DNA of 64,000 nt from Hermodice carunculata (lineage: Eukaryota > Annelida > Polychaeta > Eunicida > Amphinomidae), in assembly GCA_964020975.1 (NCBI GenBank), contig OZ026615.1, positions 28,204,222 to 28,268,221 of the forward strand, given 5' to 3'. Positions 60,669-64,000 of this stretch are shown here, piece by piece (position 1 is the stretch's first letter; every line of letters begins with the position of its first letter). Position numbers and translations under genes: made by a program. The notes beneath the pieces were generated by a model. The model saw nothing but the letters and a program-made list of their open reading frames with translations. It did not search any database and was not told the origin of the DNA.

Positions 60669-61393
60669 TTATAACATCTAGATGTGCCAATAATTAACAT
60701 GTAATGCAAGACAGTGTTTTTATTTGGGGATGGTTCAACATTATCATCATTTTTGAATTAGTACTTAGGGTAATAAATTTCATGACCCCCCTCCCCCCAA
60801 CTTAGTACTACAGTAAAAAAAATCATTATCTTCCAAAAAATGATACCAAAATGCCACAAAATATGGGTTACAATTGAGCATCTTTTCCCATTATCTGTAG
60901 AAGTGCACAGGTCCATTTACCCTCCTCCCCCCTGCATGCAGAAAGTACTAATTGAAAAATGATTAAAATGCTGAACCATCCCTTAGTAACAGACTGCATT
61001 ATGAGGATTGCCAGCATGAAAAAATAAGTCCCTTTCTCACTGACTTGATCCCTGCAGGCAGGCTCATTCTGGCTTGAAGCTATGATTTCACTCATGTCAA
61101 TTCTTTCAGTTTGATCATTTTACTGTAAGCAGATTATTTACATTATGATAACTAATTAAGAACGGGACTTCAGAAAGTCTAGCCAGCAGTGTTTGCATAA
61201 ATTATATACAGATATTAGAGGTTACAGCACTGAATTATAAAGTCCATGTACATCTACTCTGTTTCCTAACTAGCTACATCTTCCATTGTGTATAACACAT
61301 ATTGAGCACCTACACATGTAAAGAATGCATGATGGTATACATGTATGTCCAAGTATGTGTCAAATTGTCAGAACTAACTTGACATCTTCTTAC
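60669..61393. other. intron sequence, nothing recognised
   Basis: AT-rich, with a C-rich stretch near 60786-60797. No repeat family recognised. Confidence 0.5.
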
Positions 61394-61550
61394 TTTATTT
61401 GGGTTTTGCACATTAGGATATGACAGCAGCACATCATAGGATGGAACCTCAACTGAGTCTAGACCGTGGCCTTTCCATGTTTTCTGGATGTAATCCACCA
61501 GTTTCTTTTCTCTTGCTCTACCTGCCAGGTGGGACTTGCGTGAAAAGTAT
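61394..61550 (-). CDS. FOLH1-like: peptidase exon a (first seen)
   Basis: Minus-strand acceptor TTTTGCAG precedes 61550 and donor GTAAGAAG follows 61394. 157 nt, starting with one base of a split codon and ending in phase 0. It encodes YFSRKSHLAGRAREKK, then GHGLDSVEVPSYDVLLSYPN, matching the PHLAGT...FGLDSVELAHYDVLLSYPN region of human FOLH1 (about residues 77-130). No upstream exon with a matching phase was convincing between 61551 and 64000, where the membrane anchor exon would be expected or beyond. Confidence 0.93.
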
Positions 61551-61995
61551 CTGCAAAAAATCGTAGATTTAAGTAGCCAGTCAAATTATACAACCATTTA
61601 CATTTCTACAGGTAACTATTTTTCAAGTTTATTTCAAAGTTGAACTTTCCAGTTCAGCACATGTGTTCTGATATCATTCACTCACAATGAAGTTTCTGAC
61701 TCCTGTTGTGTACAAACTTGGGAATTAATTTGAAACACATCAACACTCATGTTGAAAACTGGCTAAGGGCAACTTTCCTGCACATTTAACACAACTGACC
61801 CCATGCAAAAGTTCTCTATTTCCTTGTGAAACATATTTTGTCTGTTGCCACTTCTGTCTCCACAAACAAATTTAAAAATGAGTCTCGATCAGCAAATAAT
61901 ATATAAACTTGTATGGTACACTATAATCCTAGGATTGTCTCATTACACATAATCTTATGGTATAATCACATGCTAATTACAGTCCCTTTGTCATA
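61551..61995. other. intron upstream of exon a, nothing recognised
   Basis: No exon-like segment with matching phase found. Confidence 0.4.
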
Positions 61996-62179
61996 TACAT
62001 TGAAGCCTGTTTTGAGAGACCACTGTGAGGAAAGACCACCTGCCTTTTCAGGCCATGTTTACCATGTCCCTTGTGTCATCTTTCCCATGTTATTGTACCT
62101 CCTTTCACAGACCACCTGCTTTATGGGACCACTTTTTGACCTGCCCTAGAAGCAGTCTTTCCAAACAGGTTTTACTGTA
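61996..62179. mobile_element. MITE with ~20-bp inverted ends
   Basis: GAAGCCTGTTTTGAGAGACC at the left and GTCTTTCCAAACAGGTTTTA then CTGTA at the right. Interior GACCACCTGC repeated. Same type as 19343-19521. Confidence 0.6.
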
Positions 62180-64000
62180 CACGGCTTCATGGCAGTCCAA
62201 TTGAATACAAATATGATTAATCACATGACCATACCAAGCAACTTTCAAAGTTGTACAGATATACATGTTTGAATTTTGAATAAAAAGTTTTGTTAGTTTT
62301 AAGGACACATGCCAAATGAAAATAGGAAGACATTGCTAAACCAGCATCAATTATTGAAGGTTTTATTGCTAATTGTTTTAGGCTTTTGGTTGGGACATTA
62401 AGACTCTACGTGGCTGGGGCCCAAGAGCATGACTCAGATACTGGTATCCAGGACATATCTGACTGATACATTAATAGCAAAGCTGACACATGTAAAATCC
62501 ATGTAGTAATTTCTGTCCACTCAAAAAATAATCTGGGAGAGGCACGCCAGTGGTATATTAGAATGAATTAACCTTATTGGCATTAACTTGAAGAAAAATT
62601 ACAATACAGCATTCAACATGTTTTTACTCATGATATCATTTCAACAAAACATGGAAGAAGTGACATTTGACATTAAGTCAATTGGTGCATTTAATGCGGA
62701 AAGGATTCAATAGCAAAATGTAGCATTAGGCTTTCAATTTTAAACACATTACTTTAAATATCTGTAAGTGATGCAAATTGATTAAACAGGCCTACAGCAT
62801 TTTTTCCATTTTCTTACCTAAATGAACATGACCTGGCAAGTGCCAGACTGCTTTAGAAGTGTTTAAAATCAAAAGTATGATTTTAATAAAAGTCTGATAC
62901 GTTTCGCACGACCTGGGCTCTTCAGGGCCTGTGTGTAATGGTAGCGTGTGGCACCTTATAAACCTAAGGGTGACACACCCTTGGTGATGTTTGTTATGTT
63001 AGGTCTTAAAGTAAATTCTCAAATAAAATGTACATGATTTTGTCTATCTGTCTGATTAACTTGTTAGCTGGACGTACATGTACATGAATCATGTGGCAGA
63101 ATAAACATGAATCAGACGTAAACAAGTACATTGCTAGAGAGGGGGCAAAAAAAAAAAAAAAAAACAGTGGGCAGTTTCTCATGGAGATGTCCCAGAAATA
63201 TGTTATTTTCTGGGAAATGTAAAATATTTCATAATGCAGGATTGCATAAGTGTGAAATGTTTCATAATGCAAGCATACATAAGAAATGTGTTCATGAGAC
63301 TACATGAAGGAAGTCTTAGGCTACTGTTACATGACAGATTATGTCATATCTGTTCGAACTGGTTTGTGGTGTTTTTCTTACCCAACAACAATTTTCATTG
63401 AAATTTTTTGGCAGCTGCATATACATATAAATACCCCCCCCCCCCCCCCCCGGCCACCACCATCACCACCACCACCACCACCACCACCACCACCCCAAAC
63501 AAGTGGTCAGAAATGTTATGCAAGGAATGCTGGATTCAGATGATATATCAATGTAGTAAGTTTTGCAATCATATAGATTTTTTATTATCATATTTGGTTT
63601 GAGTTTTCATAGCTTGAAGGGCATATGTACAAGACATTTTTCAGTGTGCACGACTTTTGACTTATATATATGTCTTATGACTGTCCTTCAGTCACCAAAT
63701 GGGTTTCACTCGGTAGGTCCAGTACGGCCTGTCAATGTGCCCTTGAGACACATATTTGGCTCAATGGGTGCAGACACCAATTTGATGTTGATGAGCGATT
63801 GTAGTCACAGACAAGATGCATATAAAGCGGTGACATTAGGCTCTAGGCCTACAGACAACATGCTCTGTGCATATCCTCATGTATCACAGGATGACAGCCA
63901 GAGGTTTCCATATTTCTATTCTGGTCATGTTGCCACAGTGTATTTCTAGGCCACCCTGATGCCCTGGGGATAGGTACAACTGTCCCCCACTGTCCTGCTC
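62180..64000. other. no exon identified; simple repeats
   Basis: Contains poly(A) near 63148-63165, poly(C) at 63433-63451 and (CAC)n at 63454-63493. ORFs over the last two are proline- or threonine-rich artefacts. The peptidase first exon may lie here unrecognised or beyond the edge. Confidence 0.4.
63454..63493. repeat. (CAC)n microsatellite after poly(C)
   Basis: Trinucleotide run directly following a poly(C) tract. Confidence 0.9.

Larger units (their letters stand above)
20917..61550 (-). other. FOLH1-like: FOLH1/NAALAD-family M28B metallopeptidase gene (5' end outside window)
   Basis: Seventeen exons on the minus strand encode a zinc peptidase of the glutamate carboxypeptidase II family. 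Known members are type II membrane proteins that cleave peptides outside the cell, for example C-terminal glutamate from N-acetyl-aspartyl-glutamate or folate polyglutamates. The exons match human FOLH1 from about residue 77 to the end. In order they cover the start of the protease domain, the apical (PA-like) domain, the zinc core and the C-terminal helical dimerisation domain. Zinc ligands equivalent to H377, D387, E425, D453 and H553 and the catalytic E424 are all present. S1-pocket arginines 463, 534 and 536 and lysine 699 are replaced, and the NAALADL1-like GSGSDFAPF is used. One small exon between 25110 and 28630 was not found, and exon 1 and the anchor lie beyond 61550. No exon has a stop or frameshift, so the gene looks functional. 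Confidence 0.95.

Noticed and set aside
62815-62850. Possible upstream peptidase exon ending TTCATTTAG/GTAAGAAA
   Set aside because: Peptide LALARSCSF does not fit the family before YFSRKSHLAG, and no good acceptor frames it.
63304-63602. Proline- and threonine-rich ORFs
   Set aside because: Translation of poly(C) and (CAC)n runs.

Overview
The window is animal nuclear DNA. It is AT-rich, has spliced exons with GT...AG borders, long repeat-filled introns, microsatellites, two LINE fragments, a decayed Crypton and many short non-autonomous transposons. The mix (DINE-1/Pearl-like elements with ACGG runs, 'CAAGAGGCCCATGGG' element starts, abundant ACATGTAC words, DIRS and Crypton copies) suggests a marine invertebrate, most likely a mollusc or another lophotrochozoan. 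An amphioxus-like deuterostome cannot be excluded from sequence alone.

The one clear host gene lies on the minus strand from 61550 down to 20917. It encodes an M28B metallopeptidase of the glutamate carboxypeptidase II / NAALADase family (FOLH1, NAALAD2, NAALADL1). I placed 17 exons (1992 coding bases) whose phases agree across every junction except one. There, a small exon of length 1 modulo 3 must lie between 25110 and 28630. The exons match human FOLH1 from about residue 77 to the C-terminus. The N-terminal cytoplasmic tail, membrane anchor and first ectodomain residues are not seen and probably lie beyond the right edge. All five zinc ligands and the catalytic glutamate are kept. The arginine patch of the S1 pocket is not, and several positions resemble NAALADL1.

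Layout: 1-2540, a ~265-bp tandem array; 2550-3050, a possible coding end on the plus strand; 3886-4008, a possible 3' terminal exon of an unknown minus-strand gene; 7129-7664 and 7815-8365, two foldback structures; 9482-11412, a 5'-truncated LINE on the minus strand; 11687-16336, MITEs, an old repeat patch and a 0.67-kb inverted repeat; 16671-16901, an acidic ORF of unknown function; 20695-61550, the peptidase gene. Its introns hold a CR1-like LINE (31280-32452) inserted inside a higher-order tandem array, a Crypton copy with a recognisable intron (41300-43483), two 2.1-kb sister elements (43987-46140 and 50964-53092), a broken DIRS-type retroelement fossil (about 54760-57200), further tandem-core elements (28165-28545, 53160-54130, 59449-60668), about nine TTAA-flanked MITEs and several CAGT-ended MITEs.

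No operon, CRISPR array, rRNA or tRNA gene was found. The most interesting non-genic signal is the repeated placement, inside tandem cores of several element families, of TCAAGGTCA-type nuclear-receptor half-sites in inverted pairs, together with a shared 3' terminal hairpin. All coordinates were read by eye; element edges are approximate unless splice sites or terminal repeats fix them.
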